Shown here in pieces: positions 16,959 through 24,959 of a stretch of 64,000 nt of DNA (within the stretch, counting starts at the first letter, position 1; each line of letters opens with the position of its first letter). The translations under genes were made by a program, and so were the position numbers. The DNA lies in contig NZ_FXEH01000006.1 in the NCBI RefSeq assembly GCF_900176565.1, forward strand, positions 806,001 through 870,000. Reading direction: 5' to 3'. The notes beneath the pieces are model-generated. The model had not been told where the DNA came from. It saw only the letters and a list, made by a program, of their open reading frames with translations, and ran no database searches. The DNA comes from Thalassobacillus devorans (GTDB taxonomy: Bacteria > Bacillota > Bacilli > Bacillales > Halobacillaceae).

Positions 16959-17816
16959 ATGAACATTGGTTTTATCGGTACAGGAGTCATGGGGAAAGGT
17001 ATGATCGGCCAGCTGCTTTCTAAAGGTTATGAGGTTTGTATACATACACGGACGAAATCAAAAGCTGAAGCGTTGATAGAAGCAGGGGCAGAGTGGTGTG
17101 ATAATATCGAGGATTTGGCAGAAAAAAGTGATACGATCATCACGATCGTAGGCTATCCTTACGATGTCGAACAAGTTTATTTCGAGGAAAACGGTTTGCT
17201 GGATCATGTTCGTGAGGGAATGCACCTGATCGATATGACAACATCGACCCCAAGCCTGGCTGAGAAAATAGCGAAGGCTGCCAGTGAGAAGGGGGCAGAA
17301 GCATTAGATGCACCGGTGTCCGGCGGGGATATAGGAGCAAGAGAAGGCAAGCTGTCCATCATGGTTGGCGGCTCTGAAAAAGCATTTGCAACGGTCAAAC
17401 CAATTTTCGAAGCGATGGGAACCAACATTGTTTATCAGGGACAGGCTGGTGCTGGTCAGCATACAAAAATGTGCAACCAGATTGCGATTGCTTCTAATAT
17501 GTTAGGAGTAGCAGAAGCGGTCGTCTATGCTGAGAAATCTGGCTTATCTCCGGAAAATGTACTGAAAAGCATTTCCACAGGGGCAGCAGGCAGCTGGTCG
17601 TTAAGCAACCTGGCTCCGCGAATGATCGGCGGCGATTTCGCTCCTGGTTTTTATATTAAGCATTTTGTGAAGGATCTGAGAATCGCCATCGAAGAAGCTG
17701 ACCGGATGGGACTGGAACTTCCGGGTCTTAAGCTGTCGGAGTCCATTTATGAGCGTCTCGTTGAACTAGGTTATGAAGACGATGGCACACAAGCTGTCTA
17801 CAATTTTTACAAGTAA
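16959..17816 (+). CDS. ykwC: NAD(P)-dependent beta-hydroxyacid dehydrogenase YkwC
   Basis: A 285-residue member of the 3-hydroxyisobutyrate/tartronate-semialdehyde dehydrogenase family. The nucleotide-binding motif GFIGTGVMGKGM is at residues 4-15. The substrate loop DAPVSGGDIGAREG is near residue 120. The catalytic Lys lies in GAGQHTKMCNQ near residue 170. ATG 16959 follows AAAGGAGGAA; the open frame upstream has no start signal. In B. subtilis ykwC is close to patA, as here. The physiological substrate is unknown. Confidence 0.9.
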   Translation: MNIGFIGTGVMGKGMIGQLLSKGYEVCIHTRTKSKAEALIEAGAEWCDNIEDLAEKSDTIITIVGYPYDVEQVYFEENGLLDHVREGMHLIDMTTSTPSLAEKIAKAASEKGAEALDAPVSGGDIGAREGKLSIMVGGSEKAFATVKPIFEAMGTNIVYQGQAGAGQHTKMCNQIAIASNMLGVAEAVVYAEKSGLSPENVLKSISTGAAGSWSLSNLAPRMIGGDFAPGFYIKHFVKDLRIAIEEADRMGLELPGLKLSESIYERLVELGYEDDGTQAVYNFYK

Positions 17817-17818
17817 GC

Positions 17819-17850
17819 AAAACACCGCTGGAAGCTGCCAGCGGTGTTAT
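17819..17850. terminator. Terminator after ykwC
   Basis: AACACCGCTGG / CCAGCGGTGTT with moderate T tracts in both directions. It may also stop transcripts coming from patA through the array at 17880. Confidence 0.75.
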
Positions 17851-17879
17851 TAATTTGACTTCTTTTCATTTCTTATGTT

Positions 17880-18030
17880 GTCTCTATTAGGAATTTTATT
17901 TCACTCTTATTTTCAAATGTGTCACTCATAATTTCGATTTTGTCTCTCATAATTTCAAGAGCTTCTCTCTTACCCTTATTATTGTCTATCTTAATCAAAA
18001 TAGTGCTCATTTAACGTGAAATTGTCTCAC
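17880..18030 (+). repeat. Phased 8-unit array 1 (GTCTCTCATAA type)
   Basis: Eight motif copies begin at 17880, 17900, 17921, 17942, 17963, 17984, 18004 and 18024 (steps 20,21,21,21,21,20,20). Best units are GTCTCTCATAATTTC, GTCACTCATAATTTC and GTCTATCTTAATC. Sequence between motifs is not conserved. The array fills the space between the ykwC terminator and the stop codon of the convergent patA. Confidence 0.8.
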
Positions 18031-18044
18031 AAAAGAGGTGAAAA

Positions 18045-19196
18045 TTACTTTTTCATAAATTCGGCCAGACGATCCATTCCTTTCTCCAACGTCTCCATAT
18101 CATAGGCGTAAGACAGCCGCATATATCCTTCACCGTAATTGGAAAAAGCATCCCCCGGCACTAATGCAACTCCTGCCTCACGTACCAGTTCAAGCCCAAG
18201 CTCAAAGGAAGTCAGTTCCCCTTTCGCAAGTTTTGGAAAAATGTAAAAGGCTCCGCCAGGCTGGATGTATTCAAGCCCCATTTCATCCATCCGCTCCATC
18301 ACATAATCACGACGTTTTCGATATTCTTCGCGCATGGCAGCCGGGTCGTCTGCTCCGTTTTCAATCGCTTCCAGTGCTGCATACTGGCTGATGGAGGTGG
18401 CACATGACACGTTGTACTGGTGTACTTTTAATATGTGTTTCATCAATACTGCCGGCCCCAGCAGATAGCCGATCCGCCAGCCGGTCATCGCATGGGATTT
18501 GGAAACCCCATTAACGACAATGACCTGATCCCTTACTTCAGGGTACGAAGCAAGGGATACATGCTCCTGCTCATAAACGAGCTCACTGTAGATCTCATCG
18601 GCAAGTACAATCAAGTCTTTACCAGCAATGAGGGTGGCGATTTCTTTCAGCTCTTGTTTGGTCAACGTAACTCCGGTCGGGTTGGACGGGTAGGGAAGGA
18701 TGATGCACTTTGTCCGGTCGGTCATTGCCTGTTCGATTAAATCAGCTGTCATTTTGAACCCGTTACCTGTTATATCAATATGGACAGGAACACCGCCAGC
18801 CAAGTGGATCAAAGGTTCATAACCCGGATAAACCGGTCCTGGCAACAGAACTTCATCTCCGGGGGAAAGCAAGGTCCTTAAGGTAATATCAATGCCCTGA
18901 GATGCCCCGACCGTCACAATCACTTCTTCTGCCGGGTCATAGTCCAGGTTATATTTATGGGAGGCAGAAGAACTGATTGCCTCCCGCAGTTTTAAAATGC
19001 CGGCATTGTGGGTATAGGTAGTGTAATTTGCGTCGATTGCCTGATGGGCAGCCTGTTTCACGTGCTCCGGGGTGTGGAAGTCAGGCTGGCCGATTGATAG
19101 GGATAGGACATCCTCATAGTCACTGACCATGTTAAAAAATTTGCGGATGCCGGAAATTTCGATGTCTTTAATATTTTTGTTCACTAAATGTTCCAT
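18045..19196 (-). CDS. patA: Aminotransferase PatA (N-acetyl-LL-diaminopimelate aminotransferase)
   Basis: Class I/II PLP aminotransferase acting in the acetylated branch of lysine/diaminopimelate synthesis, between DapH and DapL, which are also in this window. The 383-residue protein has the PLP-lysine motif NGVSKSHAMTGWRIGY near residue 230 and PSNPTGV near residue 170. The ATG at 19196 follows GGAGG at 8 nt; a TTG at 19211 is inside that site. The position near ykwC supports patA. No terminator hairpin follows before the phased array. Confidence 0.88.
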   Translation of the reverse strand: MEHLVNKNIKDIEISGIRKFFNMVSDYEDVLSLSIGQPDFHTPEHVKQAAHQAIDANYTTYTHNAGILKLREAISSSASHKYNLDYDPAEEVIVTVGASQGIDITLRTLLSPGDEVLLPGPVYPGYEPLIHLAGGVPVHIDITGNGFKMTADLIEQAMTDRTKCIILPYPSNPTGVTLTKQELKEIATLIAGKDLIVLADEIYSELVYEQEHVSLASYPEVRDQVIVVNGVSKSHAMTGWRIGYLLGPAVLMKHILKVHQYNVSCATSISQYAALEAIENGADDPAAMREEYRKRRDYVMERMDEMGLEYIQPGGAFYIFPKLAKGELTSFELGLELVREAGVALVPGDAFSNYGEGYMRLSYAYDMETLEKGMDRLAEFMKK

Positions 19197-19318
19197 AAAA
19201 AAGGCCTCCAATTATTAGAAAAATCAAAAATGTTAACAAAATGTTCAAACAATTTAGATAAGTGAGTTAATAACTTTGATATAATGATAACGTAAACTTC
19301 ATGAAAGGAGCATACGAC

Positions 19319-19459
19319 ATGCGACCAAATTTACCTTCCTTTGATGAACTTGTCAACAAAAACAAGGAAGAACTTTTAAGAGATCCGCGCGCCATGCAGG
19401 AAATCGAGAAGAATCTCGAAGAAAAGCAATCCAAAAATGTCAAACTGAATGTAAACTGA
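19319..19459 (+). CDS. FbpB-like small protein
   Basis: A 46-residue charged protein starting MRPNLPSFDELVNKNKEELL and continuing RDPRAMQEIEKNLEEK. The SFDELVxxNKxELLxD block matches the FbpB family of small proteins, which in B. subtilis act with the FsrA iron-sparing RNA. The N-terminus is less basic than usual. AAAGGAG precedes the ATG and TATAAT lies at 19280. I see no convincing Fur box, so iron control is not shown. Confidence 0.7.
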   Translation: MRPNLPSFDELVNKNKEELLRDPRAMQEIEKNLEEKQSKNVKLNVN

Positions 19460-19471
19460 TTATACCATTAG

Positions 19472-19499
19472 AAAAACTTGGCCTGCAGCCAGGTTTTTT
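19472..19499 (+). terminator. Terminator after FbpB-like gene
   Basis: AAACTTGGC pairs with GCCAGGTTTTTT. Confidence 0.8.
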
Positions 19500-19532
19500 A
19501 TGGCGAAAGCCTCCATTTTATACAAATAAACA

Positions 19533-19560
19533 GACAGCTGCCTATAACCAGGCAGCTGTC
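19533..19560. repeat. Perfect hairpin before patatin gene
   Basis: GACAGCTGCCT / AGGCAGCTGTC with a 6-nt loop, lying between a terminator and the patatin start. The T tract is weak. It could be a second terminator or a leader hairpin. Confidence 0.55.
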
Positions 19561-19640
19561 TTACATTTTGAGTGGATACGTTTGACCCCAACCTGAAAAA
19601 TGTTAAAATTTCCATATCAGCAAAAAGAAGGTGTTTAGGT

Positions 19641-20492
19641 ATGGAAAAAACAGGGCTTGTATTAGAAGGCGGGGGCATGCGAGGGACCTATACTGCAGGT
19701 GTGCTGGATTATTTTCTTGATATGGATCTTCATTTTCCCTATGTAGTCGGTGCATCGGCAGGAGCGTCAAACGGAAGCTCCTATGTAGCCAAACAGCGGG
19801 GCAGGAACTATGATGTGCTCGTCGGCTACGGGGATCATCCGGAGTATATTTCCTATAAACGGGCGTTCCGTCAAAAAGAATTGTTCGGCATGGACTTTAT
19901 TTTTGACAAACTGCCGAATGAACTTGTTCCATTCGATTATGATACATTCGAAGCGAGAAAGACGAAGTTTGCGGTTGCTACAACAGATATGGAGACAGGA
20001 ATGCCCCACTATTATAATGATTTTCCGGACCGGAACAGTTTACTTACGATCATGCGGGCATCGTGTTCGATTCCATTGATATCGCCGAGTATTCCTTATG
20101 ATGGTAAATATCTGATGGATGGCGGGATAGCCGACCCTGTGCCAATCGAGCGGTCTATTGAACAAGGGAACGAAAAGCATGTCGTCATCCTGACGAGAAA
20201 TCAAGGATATATGAAGAAAAGGATGCGGCTTGGCTGGTATATCCAGCGCAAGTTCAAACAATATCCTAAATTCGTGGACAGCCTCCTGACTCGTCATGAT
20301 AAATACAACCAGTTGACCAGAAGGCTGCATGAGCTTGAAAAAGAGGGGAAAGTATTCATTATCCGACCGGATGAGCCGCTTGCGGTCGGGAGAATAGAGC
20401 GTAACAAACAAAAGCTCCATAATCTTTACATGCAAGGTTATAACGAAATGAAACAGCAGGAGAAAGCCTTGGAAGCCTTTTTGAAAGCATAG
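19641..20492 (+). CDS. Patatin-like phospholipase
   Basis: Cytoplasmic acyl hydrolase of the patatin (Ser-Asp dyad) family, 283 residues. The oxyanion loop EGGGMRGTYTAG is at residues 9-20. The nucleophile is Ser39 in GASAG. The catalytic Asp lies in DGGIADPVP near residue 160. The ATG at 19641 follows AAGAAGGTG at 8 nt; upstream in-frame codons lack a ribosome site. The shared organisation resembles B. subtilis YjbF/YqhO-type predicted esterases. It is monocistronic. The substrate is unknown. Confidence 0.9.
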   Translation: MEKTGLVLEGGGMRGTYTAGVLDYFLDMDLHFPYVVGASAGASNGSSYVAKQRGRNYDVLVGYGDHPEYISYKRAFRQKELFGMDFIFDKLPNELVPFDYDTFEARKTKFAVATTDMETGMPHYYNDFPDRNSLLTIMRASCSIPLISPSIPYDGKYLMDGGIADPVPIERSIEQGNEKHVVILTRNQGYMKKRMRLGWYIQRKFKQYPKFVDSLLTRHDKYNQLTRRLHELEKEGKVFIIRPDEPLAVGRIERNKQKLHNLYMQGYNEMKQQEKALEAFLKA

Positions 20493-20529
20493 AAAAATCC
20501 ACCCGGACCGCGTCCAGGTGGATTTTTTT
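20493..20529. terminator. Bidirectional terminator, patatin / ric
   Basis: AAAAATCCACC / GGTGGATTTTTTT between two convergent stop codons 40 nt apart. Confidence 0.85.
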
Positions 20530-20532
20530 AAT

Positions 20533-21225
20533 TTAGATCCGCTTAAACAAAATATTATTTTCTAAATGGATATGCTGGAATGTATCGGCTTCGAGTTCTG
20601 CCAGCCGCTTGTAAGTGATCCGGTACGAGTTGCAAGCGTCCACAGGTGGTTCAAACCCATTGGTCAGGTTATGGATTTCTTTTAAGAGATCCCCGGCCTG
20701 GTCGTGTTCATCTTCTAAGCCGCCATTCGCCTCGTGAATCCGCTGTCGCAATTCTTCACTAGGCTCCACATCATATTGCTTGATCAGCGGGAATACTTCC
20801 ATTTCTTCTTTGATCAGGTGGGATTCCAATTCGACTTTCAGCTCATTATACAATCGATGTAATTCTTGCAAATGCGGGTGGTTGGCACCGTGGACCCGGT
20901 AGATTTTAGTGACAAACTGTCCTAATGCCGGCAGTTCATCATTTAAAAAAGCATGATGGGTGTAAACAATGTGATCGACGAGTTCGGTGTTGGAAACTTT
21001 GCTCCAATCCGGACCTTCATTTCCTTTTGTAATCCAGTCGGAGTAATCTTCGTTCAGCTGGTGTAAAATCATGCCTTCATCCATTTTCTTTTCCTCAAAT
21101 ACTTCACCTAGCGGACGATCTCCTCCGCAGCAGAAGTCGATCCGGTTCTTTTTGAATAAGTCGCTCGCCTTCGGATATATATTTACGATTTCAGCAGGTG
21201 TATTTTCTCTTGTAAAAGTAGTCAT
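20533..21225 (-). CDS. ric: Iron-sulfur cluster repair di-iron protein Ric/ScdA
   Basis: Hemerythrin-like di-iron protein that helps restore Fe-S clusters after nitrosative or oxidative damage. The N-terminal ScdA domain carries the conserved RIDFCCGGDRPLGEVF (Cys-Cys-Gly-Gly). The C-terminal domain has the His/Glu ligands of a four-helix bundle (YTHHAFL, ESHLIKEEMEVFP, EDEHDQ, HIHLEN). Of 230 residues from the ATG at 21225, chosen because AAGGAGGT precedes it. It is monocistronic. Confidence 0.93.
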   Translation of the reverse strand: MTTFTRENTPAEIVNIYPKASDLFKKNRIDFCCGGDRPLGEVFEEKKMDEGMILHQLNEDYSDWITKGNEGPDWSKVSNTELVDHIVYTHHAFLNDELPALGQFVTKIYRVHGANHPHLQELHRLYNELKVELESHLIKEEMEVFPLIKQYDVEPSEELRQRIHEANGGLEDEHDQAGDLLKEIHNLTNGFEPPVDACNSYRITYKRLAELEADTFQHIHLENNILFKRI

Positions 21226-21292
21226 TTCATCTACCTCCTTCATTGGTTACCTCTATCATACAAGGTATCCACTATGGAGATAATGATATAAA

Positions 21293-22189
21293 TCACACCC
21301 TGGCTGTGATTTTCACACGTTTACGACTTTTTGAAATGACGACCACTGCAGAAATGATAGCAAGCATGCCAGCCATTTGCCATCCATTGAAGGCATCCTC
21401 AAAAACAGTAATGCCGATGATAATGGCCACTACCGGTTCGATGGTGCTCAATATGGACGCTTTCGATGCTTCCATTTCAAATAATCCGAGTGTGTAGGAG
21501 ATATAGGCAACAGCTGTCGGCAACAACCCAAGTCCGATGCCAAGCATGAGCGGGCCGGGAGACAATAGAATCGCCAATTTTTCTCCGTAAGGAAAAAACG
21601 GAAGCAAAGCCGCTGTCGCCGTAATAAATGTATAAAAGGTGATGGTCAGGCTGTCATATTTTACAAAGGCGAATTTGCTGAAAATGCTATATAAGGCATA
21701 GCCGAAGCCGGATCCGATTCCGAGTAAAATACCGGCAGTAGATAAACTTGCATCCGGTGAGGGAAAGGCACCAACTGCAAAAGCAGCACCGACCAGTGTC
21801 AGCCCTAGTGCCAGCCCCTTTTTAGCCGTGTACGGCTCTTTAAATAGAATAATAGATAGAATCATGACAAAAGCTGGACCAGTATATAAGAGGGCAGTGG
21901 CAATTGGGATGTTGGTTTCTGCCATACTGGCAAACAGGCAATAGTTGAAGAACACAATGCTCCCGATTCCGGTGCCGATAAAATACCGGATGTCTTTCCA
22001 GTTTTTCAGTTTCATCTGTTTACGATACCGGAGCAGCATATAGCCAAGCAGAAACACGCTGGCGAAAAACACCCGGATCGTTACAATTTCCATAGGGGTA
22101 AAGCCTGCTTGTTCCAGCATTTTTACATATAACCCGATCGTTCCCCAAAGCGAGGCGCCGATCAGCACGAATAGGATTGCTTTTTTCAT
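21293..22189 (-). CDS. EamA/DMT family transporter
   Basis: A 298-residue membrane protein with ten predicted helices in two EamA repeats. The first repeat is ILFVLIGASLWGTIGLYVKM. The second begins near residue 150 and includes VGIGLGLLPTAVAYISYTLG. This is the drug/metabolite transporter superfamily with about normal length. The start ATG follows AGGAGGAA. The C-terminus is basic. The substrate cannot be told from sequence. Confidence 0.88.
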   Translation of the reverse strand: MKKAILFVLIGASLWGTIGLYVKMLEQAGFTPMEIVTIRVFFASVFLLGYMLLRYRKQMKLKNWKDIRYFIGTGIGSIVFFNYCLFASMAETNIPIATALLYTGPAFVMILSIILFKEPYTAKKGLALGLTLVGAAFAVGAFPSPDASLSTAGILLGIGSGFGYALYSIFSKFAFVKYDSLTITFYTFITATAALLPFFPYGEKLAILLSPGPLMLGIGLGLLPTAVAYISYTLGLFEMEASKASILSTIEPVVAIIIGITVFEDAFNGWQMAGMLAIISAVVVISKSRKRVKITARV

Positions 22190-22324
22190 TCAAATTCCTC
22201 CTGATGAACGAATTATATCAGAAGTAAAAGCTGACCGGCTATCATTCTTTCCGATTACTTACATGGGTTTAAAATCCCCCTGGCCTGGCCACACTGGTCG
22301 TAAATGAAAAGGGGACGTGATGAA

Positions 22325-22729
22325 ATGAAAGACTGGTTTAATTGGAATATGATAAGCAAGTGGCTGCAGTTCGATCTCGACACGTTTGCAATCCTTGGAA
22401 TCGATCCGATTTATATACATTTTCTTCTGCCGTTTATGCTGCTGGCTGCCGGAGTCTGGCTGTTTGAACCGGTTACGTTATGGCTTATGCACGCCAACTG
22501 GAAGCGGCTGCTCACATTTTTGGTGATCAGCCTGGCGGTAACCAATCTGTTGATCAGCATTCAGTTGTACAGGGTGGTGAAATTAAATGGTAGTATTACG
22601 GAGGAAGCATTGGCTGTGCAGCTGCTCGCAGTCGTAGTATTTGGTGTTTGTTATACGTTGTATGGCCTCATCAGGCAAGTGTTCCGTTTCTTCAGAAAAT
22701 CATCAAGACCCGCCGTCAAGCGGTGGTAA
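22325..22729 (+). CDS. Hypothetical membrane protein
   Basis: A 134-residue protein with three hydrophobic segments (about residues 26-45, 58-76 and 95-115) and a basic C-terminus (RFFRKSSRPAVKRW). ATG 22325 follows AAAAGGGGA; the ATG at 22304 in frame has no ribosome site. I do not recognise the family. It is monocistronic with a strong terminator. Confidence 0.65.
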   Translation: MKDWFNWNMISKWLQFDLDTFAILGIDPIYIHFLLPFMLLAAGVWLFEPVTLWLMHANWKRLLTFLVISLAVTNLLISIQLYRVVKLNGSITEEALAVQLLAVVVFGVCYTLYGLIRQVFRFFRKSSRPAVKRW

Positions 22730-22737
22730 AGATTACA

Positions 22738-22769
22738 AACCTGTTGCTAAAAAGGCAGCAGGTTTTTTT
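22738..22769 (+). terminator. Terminator after membrane protein gene
   Basis: AAACCTGTTGC / GCAGCAGGTTTTTTT. Confidence 0.85.
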
Positions 22770-22873
22770 ATGCCCAAATACATGAGGGGAGGACCAAGTA
22801 AAGATAAAACTAGCATATATCTCATCGTCGTTTGCAAAAATTATTCCTTACCCTGAGCAATCTGTGATGTATG

Positions 22874-23050
22874 TCATAGAGGAAGGTTCAGTTGTTTGCT
22901 AGTATCAAGGTGGAAAATGAATTTTCTGTCATCATCTAATCGGAATAGATAGATTTCATCCCCGTTATCTGTCTTGCTCTTGGGAACATTCGCCTGTTCA
23001 CCCAATCTTGCAAGCGCTAACAAATGATGGACAGAAAATCTTACTATCAG
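22874..23050 (-). pseudogene. Possible 58-codon reading frame without a standard start
   Basis: An open frame on the minus strand reads like protein (ANVPKSKTDNGDEIYLFRLD then DDRKFIFHLDTSKQLNLPL). It is bounded upstream by TAA and has no ATG or GTG. AAGGAG stands 6 nt before a CTG codon at 23050. It may be a gene with a CTG start, or the tail of a decayed gene. I cannot name a family. The rest of 22770-23115 holds no other feature I can support. Confidence 0.25.
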
Positions 23051-23115
23051 GCTTTGCTCCTTTGCTGGTTAGGGTTGGGAACAAGGCCATTTAAAAGAAA
23101 GGGGGTTGATACTGC

Positions 23116-23940
23116 ATGCACATTGTTGTTTGTGTGAAACAGGTACCAGATACGAAAGTAATCAAAATCAATCCGAAAACAAATACGCTGGACCGGCGGG
23201 GCGTCCCCTCGATCATGAATCCTTATGATGCTCATGCGGTACAGGAAGCCGTGCGTTTGAAACGCGAATACGGAGGAAAGGTGTCCGTATTATCCATGGG
23301 GCCGCCTCAGGCCGATGCGGTTATCAAAAAAAGTATCGAAATCGGTGCTGATGAAGGGTACTTGATCTCCGACAGGGCATTTGCCGGAGCCGACACATTA
23401 GCCACCAGTTATGCCCTGACAAAAGCGCTCGAAAAAATCAGTTCTGCTTCCCCGATCGATATGATTTTCTGCGGAAAACATGCGATTGACGGAGATACCG
23501 GGCAGGTAGGACCCGGTATTGCCAGCAGGCTCGACATCCCGCCAGTAACAAACATCACTTCCATCACAAAAGTCACCAAAGACTACGTAGAACTTCAACG
23601 TAAGCTTCAAGACGGTTATGCCCATATCCGTACTTCACTTCCTTGTCTGATAACAATAGAAAAAGAAATAAACGAGATTGAATATGCACCGTTTCCGAAT
23701 ATGTTGAAAGCAGTCTCTTATCAACCGGTCGTTTGGAATGTCGACCAGTTAGGAGAAGTAGACCGAAAACAACTTGGACTGAAAGGATCGCCGACCATAG
23801 TAGGGAAAATGTTTGCACCTCCGAAGCAGGAAGGCGGCCACACGCTGGAAGGTACCCCCAAGGAGCAAGTGGACCAGCTGCTCGATGTATTGCATGAAAA
23901 ACGGCACTTGTTCCAAAAGAAAGGGGGAGCAGCGGTATGA
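23116..23940 (+). CDS. fixA: Electron transfer flavoprotein beta subunit FixA
   Basis: Beta subunit of the FixAB/EtfAB flavoprotein that takes electrons from NADH or acyl-CoA dehydrogenases. The N-terminus MHIVVCVKQVPDTKVIKINP and the block MNPYDAHAVQEAVRLKREYG are typical. AMP/FAD-binding segments include GKHAIDGDTGQVGPGIA near residue 120. The 274 residues fit the FixA group. The start ATG is preceded by AAAGGGGGTTG. It leads fixABCX, and its stop overlaps the fixB start by 4 nt. Confidence 0.92.
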   Translation: MHIVVCVKQVPDTKVIKINPKTNTLDRRGVPSIMNPYDAHAVQEAVRLKREYGGKVSVLSMGPPQADAVIKKSIEIGADEGYLISDRAFAGADTLATSYALTKALEKISSASPIDMIFCGKHAIDGDTGQVGPGIASRLDIPPVTNITSITKVTKDYVELQRKLQDGYAHIRTSLPCLITIEKEINEIEYAPFPNMLKAVSYQPVVWNVDQLGEVDRKQLGLKGSPTIVGKMFAPPKQEGGHTLEGTPKEQVDQLLDVLHEKRHLFQKKGGAAV

Positions 23941-24959
23941 TAGAAGACCATCGAGGTATTTGGGTGTTCGCTGAAGTTGTCGATGGCAGCATAGCAGGAG
24001 TATCGCTTGAGCTTCTCGGCGCAGGGAGAGAGTTGGCAGATAAGCTGGAAACGCCGCTTGCAGCGGTATTGTTAGGGCATGAAGTCCGACAACTTACCGA
24101 TCCGTTGATCCATCATGGTGCCGATGAAGTATATGTCATCGATGCACCTATTTTAAGGGACTACAGAACCGAACCTTATTTAGCAGGAATGGGAAAATTA
24201 GCCCGCATGCACCTGCCGGAAATCATCCTCTATGGAGCAACTCCCAATGGAAAAGACATTGCATCTGCAGTCGCCACAGACTTGAAGACTGGGCTTACGG
24301 CCGATTGTACAATGCTTGATGTCGATGTGGATAAAAGACTATTAGAGGCAAGCAGACCTGCGTTTGGCGGCAACATCATGGCGACCATTCTATGTAAAAA
24401 ACATCGGCCGCAAATGGCGACTGTCCGCCCGAAGGTGATGAAAGCATTAAAACCGGACTCTTCCCGGAAAGGCACGGTTATCGAAGAAAGACTGGACATG
24501 AAGGAAGCGGATATCCGCACGAAGGTACTTGAAATTGTCAAAGGACCAGGTAAGTCGGTAAACCTGGAAGATGCCGATGTCATTGTCTGCGGCGGCAAAG
24601 GGATGGGAGATGAACAAGGATTCCAGCTCATTCATCAATTTGCTGAAACAATCGGTGCCACGGTTGGCGGTACCAGGGATGCTGTCGAAGCAGGCTGGCT
24701 TTCCCATGATCACCAGGTCGGGCAGACGGGTGAGACAGTGACGCCGAAAATTTATTTCGCCATCGGAGTGTCCGGGGCGATCCAGCATACAGTCGGGATG
24801 AAAAACTCCGAAATAATCATCGCCGTTAATAACGATCCGGAGGCTCCTATCTTTGATGTCGCTACCTATGGGATTGTAGGGGATGCCAGGGAAATCCTGC
24901 CGGTTCTGATTGATGCTTTTGACGAGCTTCTGAAGGAAGAGGTGGTTTCCCATGCCTGA
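23937..24959 (+). CDS. fixB: Electron transfer flavoprotein alpha subunit FixB
   Basis: Alpha subunit partner of FixA, 340 residues. The C-terminal FAD domain has the diagnostic ATVGGTRDAVEAGWLSHDHQ-type segment near residue 240, VSGAIQHTVGMKNSEIIIAV near 275 and NNDPEAPIFDVATYGIVGD. The ATG overlaps fixA (ATGATAG) and the end overlaps fixC by 8 nt, so all four genes are translationally coupled. In characterised FixABCX complexes this heterodimer holds the bifurcating flavin. Confidence 0.92.
   Translation: MIEDHRGIWVFAEVVDGSIAGVSLELLGAGRELADKLETPLAAVLLGHEVRQLTDPLIHHGADEVYVIDAPILRDYRTEPYLAGMGKLARMHLPEIILYGATPNGKDIASAVATDLKTGLTADCTMLDVDVDKRLLEASRPAFGGNIMATILCKKHRPQMATVRPKVMKALKPDSSRKGTVIEERLDMKEADIRTKVLEIVKGPGKSVNLEDADVIVCGGKGMGDEQGFQLIHQFAETIGATVGGTRDAVEAGWLSHDHQVGQTGETVTPKIYFAIGVSGAIQHTVGMKNSEIIIAVNNDPEAPIFDVATYGIVGDAREILPVLIDAFDELLKEEVVSHA

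Noticed and set aside
17880-18030. CRISPR array
   Set aside because: The four phased arrays have motifs of about 9-15 nt and a total period of 20-21 nt. CRISPR repeats and spacers are each longer than 20 nt, and there are no cas genes.
19275-19295. Fur box upstream of the FbpB-like gene
   Set aside because: GATATAATGATAACG shares only one half with the Fur consensus and is better read as a -10 region.
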